Below the pieces are notes generated by a model, which searched no databases, was not told where the DNA came from, and worked only from the letters and a program-made list of their open reading frames with translations. Made by a program: the position numbers and the translations under genes. Below are positions 23,564 to 34,944 of a stretch of DNA of 64,000 nucleotides, one piece after another. Numbering within the stretch: the first letter of the stretch is position 1; each line of letters opens with the position of its first letter. Origin of the DNA: Triglochin maritima (Eukaryota; Streptophyta; Magnoliopsida; Alismatales; Juncaginaceae); NCBI GenBank assembly GCA_963682175.1, contig OY821786.1, positions 35,767,501-35,831,500 of the forward strand, written 5' to 3'.

Positions 23564-24960
23564 TAGACGTCGGATATCGAAACATCCGACGTCTATAGGT
23601 ATAGACGTCAGATGTTTGGATATCCAACGTCTATATGTTTGTATAAACGTCGGGTTGTTTAGTATAACCGACATCTATAACTCCTGAAATAAGGGAAAAA
23701 TTGTTTATTTTTTGGGATTATTTTGTATAAGAATTTCTGTTGATTTATTTTGTATAATAATTAATAAAAAAAAGTGGGATTTATTTCGTATAAGAATTTA
23801 TGTGGATTTATTTTGTATAAGAATAATGTGAATTATTTGGATTGATTTAAAAATAGTTACATCAATGTAACTATCACATGTGTGTTAATGTACACATGTG
23901 TGTTTATGGTCATATGTGTTGAAGTTTAGTCACACGTTGGAGAAATATTTTTTGTTGGTGGGGTTGAAGTATTTCACCACTCCTTTACATCTAAATGGGA
24001 GTTGGGTACTACACTAGCTAAAATAGGCAAATGGGATATATATATATATATAATAATCGTCAAACGATTCTCATTTAAGATGATTGTAATATTTTTTTTA
24101 CTATTTACCCATGTATAAACGGTCGTATCGGCTAGCCGACATCTATAGGACGTACTTTTTATTATTATTGTTATTTAAATGTATAGACGTCGGATGTATA
24201 ACGTGACCGACATCTACATGTTGTACTGTATGTATAGACATCAGTCACCATATATTAGGGCTGAGCAGAAACCGGGTCGGTCCGGACCGGAACCCGGACA
24301 ATTTTGGAAATTCGGTTTCGGACCGGTCCGGACCGGTCCAGTTTTTGTTTTTTTTAATTTTAAGGTTAAAAACCGGTCCTGGACCGGACCGAATCCATCC
24401 GGTCCGGTCCGGTCCGGTTTCCGGTCCAGACCAGTTCAATCCGGTCTGGTCTTCTGTCCAGATGCCCGATAAAAATCTGGTCCGGTCCGGACCGAATACA
24501 CAACCCTACCCTATATATCCGACGTCTATAAGTCGTAATAGTTTAGTCCCACATCGGCCAAATTTTTTTTCCTGCTGAGGTTGATGTACGTCACCACTCC
24601 TCTACAAACAAATGCGAACAAGTTTGGTCACTTTGGCAACTTGGGCTTGCTGCACGCGGTTATTGGTCAAAAGATTGACACTTGAGGGTACTTGGGCAAC
24701 TTGGGCTTGATTACTGTAGAGATTGGGTGTCTATTATAGGCGGTAATGTATTTTTTGGGTAAATTAAAGGTATAATAGACGTCGGTCATATATAGCCGAC
24801 GTCTATACAATGTACATTGTATAGACGTCGATCTTATATAGCCGACGTCTATACACTGTACATTGTATAGACGTCGGTCATATATAGTCGACGTCTATAC
24901 ACAAAGGCATATACGTCGTTGAAATATACGTCGGGCACTTGAATCGCAAAAATCCGTCGT
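23564..24960. repeat. Array of TAGACGTCGG dyads (subterminal-repeat-like transposon)
   Basis: A series of inverted pairs such as TAGACGTCGGAT/ATCCGACGTCTA at 23564-23595 (12-bp stem, 8-nt loop) and TAGACGTCGG/CCGACGTCTA at 24776-24805, with others near 23603, 23640, 24117, 24183, 24826 and 24869. A diverged duplicate of a TTTAGTCCCACATCGG block occurs at about 23930 and 24543. Dense dyads of this kind resemble CACTA (En/Spm) subterminal repeats, but I could not fix CACTA ends. No transposase is seen. Confidence 0.55.
24256..24508. repeat. hAT-type MITE of GGTCCGGACC dyads, nested
   Basis: A 253-bp element starting TAGGGCTGAGC and ending ACAACCCTA, with CCATATAT (24248-24255) on the left and CCCTATAT (24509-24516) on the right, an 8-bp target duplication with one mismatch. 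The body is almost entirely GGTCCGG/CCGGACC words, so either strand folds on itself. It interrupts one dyad of the surrounding TAGACGTCGG array. A related unit enters at the right edge of the window. Confidence 0.7.
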
Positions 24961-25168
24961 ATATACTCCTGTATATCCAACATATATGACTTTGTTTCCA
25001 GCAGTTAACGTTACGCAACCCTGAACTATGAGTTTGATGTATTGTATTGTTTGGTCTAAACCGACAAAAACTATTTTAATTTTTTTTTACTTTAAAGGAT
25101 AATTTTACCCCGAGTTTAATATTATTATTATTGCCTTTTATTTTTACTTTTTTTGCCAAAAATTAACT

Positions 25169-25644
25169 GGACTGCTAAACGTCGTCTGCGAATTACTTTA
25201 ATCGCCCGTGCCAATTACCATTTTACCATTCTCTCATTTCTACTTTTTTCTGCTCCTAATATGATCTCCTCTTTTCATACTACAACAAAAAATAACCATG
25301 AAAAATAAAATCGGAGTAGGAATGCGGGGGTGGCAGGAGGCGGCAGATATTGATTCGTTTACCCGTTTATTTACTAGTTGTTTCCACCCCCATCAGCACC
25401 AAAATTTTGCAAAAGAACCTTAAATAATTTGAAATAACATAATGTATAAATTCAAGATAGATTTAAAACAAAAACAAAAAAACGGGGCGTCTGCCTTGGA
25501 CGCTATGGGCGGCGTCTTAGCCACTTCCCGATTTTTTAAAATATTTTTTACGGGACGTAATGAATATTAAATGGAATGTGAATGACAAAATGGTAATTGA
25601 CGTAGGCGATTTAAGTAATTTGCAGATAACGAATAACAATACCC
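25169..25644. repeat. Foldback MITE, family M copy 2
   Basis: The left end ..AACGTCGTCTGCGAATTACTT.. is the inverted counterpart of the right end, whose complement reads ..CGTTATCTGCAAATTACTT, over roughly 50 bp. AAAATTAA-like sequence flanks both sides. The interior has an ACGCC/GGCGT-rich core. Same family as 2428-3313. Confidence 0.65.
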
Positions 25645-26476
25645 AAAATTAAACTAGATTGATGTTAGATAAGAAATATTGATAATTTTTTTAGCATACT
25701 CTAGGAAAATGAACAATGGTAAATATATATTTAGTTAACCCTTGATTTCACTTTCTAATTCTATTATCATACATCAAAACTTTACTTGGATCATTGTACT
25801 GTGCCAAGGATTAGTATTGGGGATGGATTCTTTAATTCTTAGTTCTCGAGAACCACTAGATGGCGAAACGTAAGCTTATGACCCACCTCTAACAATCTAC
25901 GGTTTTAAAATTAGAGATCTACATGTTACATGTGCTTCCTTAATTCATAAAAATTATAATCACTTTCGGAAAAAACAAACTTTTGTATCAAAAAAAAGAA
26001 AGATTGGTGTCCCACATTCTCCCGTTTAGGTCGATGTAAAAAAGTATACTTTATTAGCCATATTGAAGACTGGAAGAGTGGAAGTCCTTTGTCTTTAGTT
26101 GGATACGTTAATTTGGTTTTAACTAACAAAGTAATATTTAACTAACTAATATATCTTAGTTTCATTAGTGTCCACTGATGTTCATCCAAAGTAGGACGAG
26201 TAAATTAACATCATAAAATGAAGCCTTCAAGACGGACATGTTTTAAACTTGTTATTGGATACAAAGCGGTGGTAATTAAGGCATGATTCTGAAACGCATT
26301 GCCAAAGCTCTTTATTTGTTTTTATTTCAATATAGTGTGTGAGATATTTCCTAGCTCTCGTGCAAGTAATTCTAAAGCCATAATTCTCTTAATTATCTTT
26401 ATTTAAGTATTCAACGGAAATATTTATTTATTGTCATAAAAGCGTAAAACCAACCAAAAACCAACTTAGGTAGAAG

Positions 26477-27585
26477 GCATACTAAACGTCGTCAGGACCG
26501 TCTCGAAAATTTTTGAGGCCCTGTGCGAAAATTAACAACGAGACTCCTAAATTTGAAAAAAATTATCCTCTTAATTTAAATAATAAAAAATTCACTAACT
26601 TAATGCAATATTAATTGATTTTTTTGTCCTCTTAGCAATATTTGAGACAAATTTATCAATGTTTAAGTGTTTTTTATGTATTAACACTAATTTTCTTTGC
26701 AACCCAATAAGACCATGTACATTTTTTTTGAGGCCCCCTCAAAGTGAGGCCCGGAATGAGGCCCGGAGCAGGAGCTCACCCTGCTCCTGCTATTGGGCCG
26801 GGCCTGAACGTCGTCCACGTCATTGACCATTTTGTCATCTCTTTCAATCTATTTCTCATTTTGTCCTTCCGTTTTAATTTAATTTTTTTAAGGTGGGACG
26901 GCTAAGTCAGACGCATCGTCTTAAAAAAAATTAAATCAATTTTAATTCTTATAGTGTGTAATTTCAAAATATTTTAGGTTCCGTTGTCAGATTTTGTGGT
27001 GACGGAGTAGATTATAGTGTGGTTTTCGTATCTCCAAAATTATTTCCAACATGTGACTAAGCAATTAAATGGACGAAACAAGTTGCGATAGAAATCAAGT
27101 TCTTTTTTGTGGTATCATCACTGGCGAAACAAGTACAATCGGTACATGCATTGGATTTTGGACGAAGAAAAAACCAATGTTGTCACTCACATATGGTTTC
27201 AAATTTGAATTCAGAGTGTTGTTGGATGAGAGATGAAGTATGAACATAGGAGAGTTCATTGGGAGCACTTACGTAGTAGAAATTGATTGTAACGTGTAAT
27301 TTCTGAAGATTCGTACATTATCATGTGTTTGTTACTTTAGCTAATTTGTTACTTTATTTAACGTGGATCTTGATGTGTTGCAGATATTTTCAAAGTTAAC
27401 AACATCAATTACTGGTAAATACTAAAAGTACTAGCCGTCTATAAAGTAACAAGAACAGATAAACAGTCTATTCATGATATTCATAATAATAAAAATTTAA
27501 AATATATATATATGAGAGCAAAATGGTAAATGGTACAGGTGATTTAAGTAAATCACGGACTACGTTTAACGGTTCATAAACTGGA
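26477..27585. repeat. Foldback MITE, family M copy 3
   Basis: Left AAACGTCGTCC and right complement AAACGTAGTCCGTGATTTACTT are family-M ends. The sister segment at 44.6-47.0 kb lacks this block, which confirms it as an insertion. Its left end was later hit by a 314-bp CAGG...CCTG MITE. Confidence 0.6.
26493..26806. repeat. hAT-type MITE (CAGG...CCTG) with perfect 8-bp duplication
   Basis: Begins CAGGACCGTCTCG and ends GGGCCGGGCCTG, flanked by AACGTCGT at 26485-26492 and 26807-26814. The 8-bp duplication and CAGG termini indicate a hAT-like non-autonomous element. It sits within the left end of a family-M MITE. Confidence 0.85.
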
Positions 27586-27990
27586 TGGCAATACAATGAT
27601 GTAATTAGATTGGAATCTTAATCTAATATTAACCTACTTAATAAGATAAAGTCTTCAAGACAATGGAAGATGTTTTTCCATATATACAAGCAAACATGTT
27701 CTTGGAAGCCCATGATTGCAGGAACCTATCTTTTGGGGAGCATAGACTGCATAGTGATTGGACAAGCATTAAATGAACTAATTTGACATTTCCATACGTA
27801 GTTAATAACGAGGTGATAGTTGATCTTTATTTAATTTAGGGTTTTATGCATGTGCAAAGTAGGTTGGAATATGCTACATTAGGGAGAAACTTGTATAATA
27901 CTACGTGAGTTGGTTTGGACATATATGTCCAACGACGATCCGTAGAGGCACGCCTAAAGAGTTTTAATTACGAGGTGTCTGTGCATAGAA

Positions 27991-28850
27991 AATCATTAAA
28001 AAATGGATCACGAGGTTAAAGGGAAACAGTTTAAGTTTCTGGAATCCACGGGAAAATAAAAAAATTGAATTCATCATTTCCAGAAATAGATATTATTTGT
28101 AAATATTGTATATATAAATGTATAATTTTATTATAAAAATTATGTTGTACGTTAAGATTTAAATTGGTATTGGACATTTTAGTTTGATTCAACTCAAAAA
28201 TGATGATGTGTGAATTATATATTATATACGTATACTTTTTGTTGAAGAGTAAATTAATTAATATATTAGATTATTGTAGTCATGTACTTTTAAAAAATAC
28301 ACTAAATTAAATTTTGAATAATATTTTATTTTAGAATTTTATTTTAACAAGATAATATGAAGTTCAAGATGCATTCTTAATCTTTATTATCTAGTTTATG
28401 ATATAATTTTGTAACATATTGTCATGATTTTTTAAATATAATTGTTTAATTTTTAAAATATGATTTTAATGTTTTTGTAGTTAATTTTTAAGTAATAAAA
28501 ATAATAATTAAATAAGTTTATAGACGTACAATTTTTACAACTTTCTTGCACTTTCCGTTGGCTTTCTTGTTGGGTACGAGAAACTGAGAGAAAATATTTC
28601 AGTACATTCTGGATGGTAGAGGAAAACAGATGAAAAATATTTTTCTTTTCCAAGACTCACAGAAACACTAAGAAAAAAATTTGGTCAAAAGGAAACATTT
28701 TTTCCCTTCTGTTTCCAGATGCACAAACATCCCCGTAAGTCAGACAAGAAGGCGTTGTAAGATAGGTCGAGGCAAGATTAAGCTAGGAGGAGAGAGACAA
28801 AATAGCAAGTCAAATTCCCAATATCATAAGCACTGTACTACCATCCCCAC
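27991..28850. other. A+T-rich interval, no gene recognised
   Basis: Very A+T-rich sequence with no credible ORF. Weak similarity (GGCAAGATTAAGCTAGGAGGAGAG near 28769, in pieces) to 47049 suggests the segment shared with 44.6-47 kb may extend here. Confidence 0.35.
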
Positions 28851-29143
28851 AATATGTTTGTTTTCTCATTAAGGATGTCACCAGTACAACAACACGGGGC
28901 TTGACAACTAAAACCACCAAGCCGAAAGCAACCATGCATATAAACTAGATATATAGTTACACAAAGCTCTACATGAGCTCTACTTATTGTGAAATGGAGG
29001 AAACATGTATTACGACAATGATTCACCCCACACCAACCTCACTTCAACAAAACAAGGATCACACATGCAAAACGATGAAGAACATACATAATTCACATAT
29101 AGCACTCGATAGTGTTTCATAGACACAAACATATAGAGACCAA

Positions 29144-29365
29144 CTACTTGTGTTGGTTTGGAGGTGCGTTATGTCCAATGGCAGGGCTATTACCTCTTCC
29201 AGTTGGTGGATAACCTTTGGTTTCATACTTCTCAGAGACCAATCTTTCCGAACGTATTGGTCGTTCGGACGATCGTGTTTCTGCAACCGCAGAGAGGTGG
29301 AAGAAGATAAGAAGTATGACTAGAGTTGTAGCTCCTATTGAAGAAGGTTTACTTGGGAAAGCCAT
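29144..29365 (-). CDS. CEP-like secreted peptide hormone precursor, 73 residues
   Basis: A single-exon frame of 73 codons. Residues 1-28 form a signal peptide (hydrophobic core TTLVILLIFFHLSAVA, likely cleavage after AVA). A charged variable spacer follows (about 29-50), then GYPPTGRGNSPAIGH at residues 51-65 and a short tail. The 15-residue block aligns without gaps to the CEP domain (consensus xFRPTxPGxSPGIGH), keeping Pro-Thr, Gly-x-Ser-Pro and the final Gly-His. It departs at Arg57 (usually Pro) and Ala62 (usually Gly). CEPs are apoplastic hormones sensed by CEPR receptor kinases and tied to nitrogen status and root growth. The start is preferred because a TATAAAT lies 63-69 bp upstream and the frame opens directly at a signal peptide. 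One CEP domain and this short length fit the family. A related small secreted peptide class is the alternative. Confidence 0.75.
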   Translation of the reverse strand: MAFPSKPSSIGATTLVILLIFFHLSAVAETRSSERPIRSERLVSEKYETKGYPPTGRGNSPAIGHNAPPNQHK

Positions 29366-29427
29366 TAGGTGAAAGAAAGGTTTCAGGGTCTAAGTGATGA
29401 TGAAGACTAATCTTTGGATGGTTCCTA

Positions 29428-29434
29428 ATTTATA
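29428..29434 (-). promoter_or_regulatory. TATA box of the CEP-like gene
   Basis: TATAAAT on the minus strand, 63 bp from the start codon, leaving room for a 5' leader of roughly 30-40 nt. It is the only good TATA match close to the frame. Confidence 0.65.
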
Positions 29435-29464
29435 GCCATAACAAAAGAATTTTGAATATATGCT

Positions 29465-30055
29465 CGTGCAAAAGCCTAATTAAATATTTACTCTTACATA
29501 CTTTTTTGTTTCTACTCAAGTTTGCACTCATGTCCCTATTCTTCTTGATGCACGTATGCATACCCTTTGATTTATTTTATAGCTTTTCTATATGAGTCTA
29601 ACTAGATCCCATGGTTCGACTCTCCACATTCACTGATTTTTGGCTAATTCGAAGGCAAATTTTAATTTGCCAAAGGTGCACATACAATGATATCATGCAT
29701 ACCCTTTAGTGCACCTTCAATTTCTTGAGGGATATATATCAAACGGTTCTAAATTTAGTGTGCTTTAATGTTTGGAATAACTATGGTTTAAGATGAGTTG
29801 TTGTAGTTGGAGGCTTGGAGATACAAATTTGATTGTAGCAACTTACGTTAAGACACATTTATGGTAGTGTGCATAATGCATTGATTTAACAAATAAAAGA
29901 TTTACAATAGTTATGGCCATCACTAGAGGGTGAAACCTCAAAATGTGTAGTTATGTGCCAAATATCCTAGATTAACTCTTACAACCGACAAGCCATCTAG
30001 ATTTTCTTTATAAGCTGCAACAATAGTTGTAGCTAGCTCCCTTTCATATTACAAT
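29465..30055. repeat. CEP-gene upstream region, duplicated at 62930-63505
   Basis: Collinear similarity with 62930-63505. Anchors are ACTCTTACAT, GCACTCATG(T/C)CCCTAT, GGTTCGAC, GATATCATGCATACCCTT, AGATACAAATTTG.TTGTA.CAACTTA and ATGGCCAT. In this copy it lies directly upstream of the CEP-like gene. In the other copy the gene is absent. Confidence 0.8.
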
Positions 30056-30398
30056 AACTAAATAATATATATATGAGGAGGGTTTGACTGCTTTAAGAAG
30101 TATTTAACACCTGATACTCATCAACTCTCCACCGTGCATCCCAAATTTGATCCACCATTTAAAAAAAACTACCTTATTAACCATCTTGTTAACCCTCTAC
30201 CATAGAATGGATGATGGATGATTCATAAGTATCAAGTGTTAAATACTCAAGAAAGAAACTAAGCATTCACTATATATATATTATATATAAAGGGGTTTTC
30301 ACGTGAGATCGACCTCATTTGAGGTAAAATGAGGTTGGTCTGTAGGATGCGTTGGATTCTAATCTAATAACTTAGATTGATTGAGTCAGATTGAATAT

Positions 30399-31967
30399 AT
30401 TTATGTGTATAAATTTAATTATAGAAAAAATATGTTAAATTTTGAGGTTTAATTTGTAATTTTCATAAACATAAAGGAAAAGTAATTATTAATTGGTTAT
30501 ACAAACACATTTTTATTATATTTTTTATTTTTATTAATATATGACTTCGTAGTTAAAAAAAATATTTAAACTTGTATATGATAGTTAGGAAAATGCATTT
30601 TTATATATATTATGAAAGTCACATTTATATATTCAATTATTTCATTTTCATCTTATACATACTTAATTTGTACACCTTTTGAAGATAAATCGTTATTATA
30701 TTTATAAAAAAATACATCTCTCCTCTAAGAAGCATGATGCATTTTTAATTTAACAAATATCATATTTTAAAGAAAGCATTTTAAGTCTTCGTATGATAGT
30801 TTCCTATGGCTAGTGGATTATGTATACAAATAGGAGAAATGTTTACATATTTTTGCTTTAAAAAATCAGATTCGATGTATTAAATTAATTGCAATATTTT
30901 TTCTTTATTTAAAAATTGTAGATGTTTTTCTATCAAAAAAACTGATATATATTATACTCTTAATTGAAATGTCTTTCCTCCATGTTAAATTGCATTTAAT
31001 ATACAATATATTTTTATATAATTGCAATGTATGTGCAAAAATGTTTTCTATTATATGTTATTAATTCGTCAAATTATAAATGATGTATTATTTTGTTTTG
31101 ATTAAAATCAAATATGGAAAATTTTGAATTCAAATTTGAAAATTTATTAAGTTTCCATTTTATATCCTTATGGGAAAGTTTGCAAAATGAACCTTGAGTT
31201 TTTAGCATTTAAATCAATACTAAGTGGTCGTAGTTATTAAATACTTTCCAAAAATGTCAATTTCAAACTCATCAATATGCAATCATTGGATTTAAATCCA
31301 AAAATCAAAATCGAACAACCTCATTCATAACAAAATGAGGTTGAATGGGGTCAATTTTCTGGTAGAGTCAACTTCATTTTGGACTGAATGAGGTTGTTCG
31401 ATGTTGATTGTTAGATTTAAATCCAATGGTTGCAGATTGATGAGTTTCAAATTGACATTTTCGGAAAATATTTAATAACTACGACTAGTTAGTATTGATT
31501 TAAAAGCTATAAAGTCAAGGTTTATTTTGCAAACTTTCATATAAAAATATAAAATGAAAAGTCATTAAATCTTCAAAATTGAAGTCGTAATTTTCCATAT
31601 TAGATTTGAATCAAAACAAAATAATACATCAATTCTAACTTAAAAATTGATAACAATGAATAGAAAACATTATTTTATTTTTTGCACATACCTTGCAAGA
31701 ATATACAACTGTAGTGTATATTAAAGGAAATATAATTCATATCTAAATAAATAAATATGAAACTACAAATTTAGAAAATGCAACATGCTTCATACAGGAA
31801 AAAATGTATTTTTTTTATAAATACATACAATGTTATTTTTTAAAAAAATGCATAAATTTATGTACGTATCAGATAGAAATGTAATATTCGAATATAGGAA
31901 TGTGATTTCATTAGATGAAAATGTATTTTTCTAACTATCATACATAAACTTAATTTTTAATTATGAA

Positions 31968-32006
<39 letters not shown>

Positions 32007-32141
32007 CAAATGCAAATAAGAAAATAACAAAATATGTTTGCACATCCAATTAATAGGTAGTTTCATTTTATGTTTAAGTAAATTACATCTTCAACCTCAA
32101 AATTGATCATATTTGTTCTATAATTAAATTTATACTTTCAT
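30399..32141. repeat. Long imperfect inverted repeat, about 1.7 kb
   Basis: The left arm (about 30399-31340) and right arm (about 31370-32141) are inverted copies meeting near 31356, where CGAACAACCTCATTCA (from 31312) faces TGAATGAGGTTGTTCG (ending 31400). Outer anchors are TATAAATTTAATTATAG (30408) against CTATAATTAAATTTATA (32120). Middle anchors are TATGATAGTTAGGAAAATGCA against the complement of 31915-31945. The arms carry substitutions and indels, and the right arm has an (AT)n run at about 31973-31997. A transcript across it would fold into a long hairpin. No coding capacity. Confidence 0.8.
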
Positions 32142-33830
32142 CCTCTTTTCGAAATCACCCCCAGCAAGGCCAGCCACCACTGACCACCAACACACATTGT
32201 TGTTCACTGTCGCCGTCTCGCCGACCACCGGGACGTTTCTTATGACTTCCAGCAACAAGTCAGAAAATCGGGGTTCAGATGTCATCAAGTAATACTATAT
32301 CTCTCCGGTAATCAAATTTATTGGGTGTTTTTTTGGCGGTAGTGCTGCTCTTTCACTTTGAATTTTGTTGTTTTTTAATTCAATTGTTAACTTGATCTGT
32401 TTTGTATTGGATTCAAGTGGTGTGGATGTCTTTTTGGTGTTGCACACCACCAGCTCAAAGTACATTACTTAATGTACTTTGAGAACATGGATCATTATGC
32501 ATGGAAGCATTAATATGTTTATATGTGCAAATGTCAATTTGATAAAATCCCATAACTTGATAATGTCATTTTTTTGTCATTCTTTTAATTTATAAGTGTT
32601 GTTAGTCAGTTTACAAAGCATTACTATAGGAAATTTCATTAAATAGATAATCAAGATCTTTGTTATTAGTTCTGCACTTCGATTTTGGATAAACTCTTCC
32701 ACTCATTTCCAATTGACAATGGGATGCTCTTTTGCATGGTTTGATATGAGTATAATTTTTTCCCTGTTTGTAATGATACTAAGTTATATGTAATATTACC
32801 AATTAATATCAGCCCTTGCTTTTGGGGAAAAGTCTGCTATTAGCAAGGTGTCGATTTCTTCATAATCTCCATGCATTTCACTTGTATATTGTAACCTAAG
32901 AAGTTGATACTTCATTGGGTTTTTAGAATTCATAATTTTCTTAGAACATCTTCAACACTTTAGTTGACTATAAATTTTATCAAACAAATCAAATTAAACT
33001 TTGGAAGACCAGCTTCAATTCGTACATTCTGTTTATCTCTCATTAACTCATACGTTGTCTTTACAGGTATACACACTATATTGGCATGCTATGTAAAACT
33101 CTTTACACTAGTAATCTATTACTAGCAAAGAAAAAACTCCATAAAAATAGTTTTTGAAAAAATAACCTTCAAATTCTCTAATTCTCTGCACATTACTGCA
33201 CATAGTGTAAAATCATACTATGTTACTGCAGTAACAGCACATTTCAGAAATCATAGTGTAAAATCATAAAATATGATTTTGCTGCACTGGTGTTTGATTC
33301 ACTTCACAAGGCTACTACTTTTGTACCACAACTTTAGCCAAAAAAAGTTGTCCTGATATGGGAGAGAACTGATATATATGATCTTGATACTGTACATACT
33401 CCCAAATACCTTTTCTAAAATTTGCTGCACTAATGTTTAATACTTGGATGAGTCATTTAGCAAGTCAAAATCAACGTCCATACACAGGAGGCCCTTTCTA
33501 TTATCGTGCTTTGCTAAGAAGGATGTCCTTTGCTAGTATGCAAGATGCTCTTGGCACTTGCATGATAAAGTGTGTCCCTTTATTGGACATGAGAAATTAT
33601 GCATAGAACTTGTTTCTTTAGGCTTCCACCTGTGGGTTCCTGAAGATGCAAAACAAAAGTATCTATTTGTTGTATATTTTAATGAAATTATTATTGTTGT
33701 AGGTGGGAATAAAGAAAATAATAACAATACAAACAAGGGTTCAGAAATTTCTGTGATGTCGTTATCTTTCAGGAATCTTAGTTCAATAATTGGACACTCA
33801 ATGTTAATCTACTCTTCAAGTAGTTAATAA
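32142..33830. other. No gene recognised
   Basis: Begins with a C-rich stretch (32150-32240), then non-coding A/T-rich sequence. 33558-33760 is open and slightly less A+T-rich (..GFHLWVPEDAKQKYLFV..), but I see no known domain and no splice-supported extension. Confidence 0.3.
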
Positions 33831-33833
33831 GAT

Positions 33834-33935
33834 AAGATGATCAAGACAATTGATAATGGTGTCAGACTCATGTGTTGGTATAATTTTTCCATAAGCAAAC
33901 ATGTTCCTCTAAGCATTTGGATGCATTACCAAAAG
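33834..33935. repeat. Fragment of the duplicated segment, copy 3
   Basis: GATCAAGACAATTGATAATGG and TTTTTCCATAAGCAAACATG with TTCCTC match 45120-45670 and 27650-27705. A short third copy of the segment otherwise found at 26-28 kb and 44.6-47 kb. Confidence 0.55.
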
Positions 33936-34144
33936 AAAATAATTTATGGACTCCAATTAACACATCTTTTAGTACTCTCCTGACGTGGAGGAACATGCAT
34001 TATTCATTTAAGTTGATGCCAACAGGATCTATTTTATCAGCTATTTTTAAATTTGTTTCCAAATTGGTATGCGGAAGGGGAAAATGCGGTTTTAAGAATA
34101 CATGTGCATCAAGTGCATGTGGTACTCTTGTGTTGCCCAGCAGG

Positions 34145-34686
34145 TAGGGCTGTAAATGGGTAATATTTTACCCGTAATCTGTCCCGCCCTGCTTAATGCG
34201 GGTAGCGGACAAAAAAATGTTACCTGCCAACCCGCCACCCGCATAACCCGCCTAATAAGCGGGGCGGGTTGCGATTGTCTTGCAACCCGCCCCGCATAAC
34301 CCACAACCCGCATAATCAAATATATTATTATTTTTTATATACCAAAATTATTTTAATGTTTCAATTTTACTCATAACCATTAACTCACCTTACCAAATCA
34401 TTATTCAACACTAACCAAATGTCTAATTTTTCACTCAACACACATCCAAATTCCCAAAAAATACAATGAGTAATTACTATTTTTCAAGTTTTGATGTTCT
34501 TTTATTTTTCTTAGGAAAAATAATTTTTTTAAAAAACCCGTCCGTCTCACCTTGTCCAACCTTAGGCGGGTCGGGTAGCGGTTTTTTTATTTTTGACCCA
34601 CCCCGCCCCGCATACCCGCTTAACTTATGCGGGGCGGGTAGCGGTGGACCAAAAACCCGCCCCGCCCCGCCCCGCTTACACCCCTA
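34145..34686. repeat. hAT-type MITE with perfect 8-bp duplication
   Basis: Starts TAGGGCTGTAAATGGG and ends CTTACACCCCTA, flanked by CCAGCAGG at 34137-34144 and 34687-34694. Both ends are rich in GCGGG/CCCGC words arranged as dyads around an A+T-rich middle. Length 542 bp. No coding capacity. Confidence 0.85.
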
Positions 34687-34944
34687 CCAGCAGGTGCACG
34701 TTCCAGTGATAACTACTCAGTCGGCATTTCTAAGTCTGTCCACAATGTCAATCCTCTTCAGGTGGAACGCCGGTTGGGCGGCAATGCTTCCGACCAGGGT
34801 TCCAGAGTGTAAACAAACATTAATGTATTTTTTGTCATGACATTTTTTTTTTGCCTTTGGTTGTGTAATATCTGTTAAAGGAAAATGATACAAATCTTTA
34901 TCTTTTTTGTGTGTTTTGGTTGGAATTTCATCGCCTCTGTTTGT

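Larger units (their letters stand above)
26055..27990. repeat. Duplicated segment, copy 1 (left part)
   Basis: Collinear with 44605-47040. Anchors are TTAATTTGGTT..AGTAATATTTAAC (26109 vs 44650), GGTAATTAAGGCATGATTCTGAAAC (26270 vs 44805, in pieces), TAGAAGGCATACT vs TAGAAGGAATAAC, GACAATGGAAGATG (27660 vs 45127) and GAGAAACTTGTA.AATACTA (27883 vs 46920). Copy 1 carries an extra family-M insertion (about 26477-27585). A short third fragment is at 33834-33935. The CEP-like gene lies about 1.2 kb to the right. Confidence 0.75.

Noticed and set aside
24179..24578. Arg/Pro/Gly-rich open frames on both strands
   Set aside because: They are produced by GGTCCGG/CCGGACC words of the MITE at 24256-24508 and do not represent a protein.
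29059..29286. 75-codon minus-strand frame overlapping the CEP-like gene
   Set aside because: Alternative frame of the same transcript, without signal peptide or motif.
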